Of a stretch of 64,000 nucleotides of DNA, positions 63,904 to 64,000 are shown piece after piece. A program made the translations under genes and the position numbers. Origin of the DNA: Candidatus Binataceae bacterium (GTDB lineage Bacteria; Desulfobacterota; Binatia; Binatales; Binataceae); the NCBI GenBank assembly GCA_035508495.1, contig DATJMX010000050.1, positions 1 through 64,000 on the forward strand. Direction: 5' to 3'. The notes beneath the pieces were generated by a model. That model did no database searches and was not told the DNA's origin. It saw only the letters and a program-made list of their open reading frames with translations. The stretch's first letter is position 1. Every line of letters starts with the position of its first letter.

Positions 63904-64000
63904 GTTTTGTTTGCCCGTGAGCGCCGGCTGTATTAACCTTCGTCGCAACACCGGTTCCACCTCGGATGCTCACCAGTCAGCAAATCGAATCCCCATTGGC

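Overview
This is a GC-rich (by eye about 60-65%) bacterial chromosome segment with dense protein-coding content and no rRNA, tRNA, IS element, prophage or CRISPR array that I could recognise. The housekeeping genes look Gram-negative and deltaproteobacterium-like: a complete core-gene operon, lipoprotein signals, a Do-type protease and an HlyD/EmrA adaptor. Two DUF1329 proteins, two CaiB/BaiF CoA transferases, an F420/FMN LLM oxidoreductase, a ferritin-like diiron protein and a geranylgeranyl-reductase-like flavoprotein recall soil Candidatus Binatota (Desulfobacterota_B). That assignment is an inference from gene content, not a database result.

Layout. 1-14 kb (minus strand): a lipoprotein gene, then a tight run read from nnrE/D through tsaE, lysC, cimA, cysE, a NifS-like desulfurase, mnmA, mtaB, rnc and era to der, with several start/stop overlaps. 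pdxJ is divergent at 14.2 kb. 15-23 kb (minus): tilS, ftsH, folP, cdaA, cdaR(ybbR), glmM and a small ORF, i.e. tRNA modification, membrane proteolysis, folate, c-di-AMP and cell-wall precursor supply. 23-28 kb: lipid/CoA metabolism (enoyl-CoA hydratase, diiron protein, TetR regulator, LLM oxidoreductase, CaiB).

28-34.6 kb (plus): a signalling cassette (membrane double-FHA protein, zinc-ribbon protein, Ser/Thr kinase with a WNK-like lysine arrangement), a six-haem cytochrome and a PHP phosphoesterase. 34.6-39 kb (minus): ClC channel with CBS and TrkA-C domains, alpha/beta hydrolase, class III aminotransferase. 39.5-46.9 kb: DUF1329 protein, racemase-like CoA transferase, several small or solitary proteins, and a Do protease. 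47-52.2 kb (minus): DUF309 protein, D-aminoacylase-like amidohydrolase, CMD-family protein and acetolactate synthase, separated by three composite palindromic repeats. 52.3-57.4 kb: SRPBCC protein, small secreted protein, second DUF1329 protein, epimerase, and a VWA-TM-FHA protein.

57.5-63.8 kb (plus): an apparent operon of two large paralogous exported proteins (DUF4382-like plus carboxypeptidase-regulatory-like domains, cysteine-bearing C-termini) and a small lipoprotein, then an EmrA-like adaptor. The most distinctive observations are the kinase with lysine moved into the glycine loop, the nested palindromic repeats at 47.6-50.4 kb, the probable AUA start of the cysteine desulfurase, the folP start codon inside a 13-bp hairpin, and the tandem exported-protein operon.
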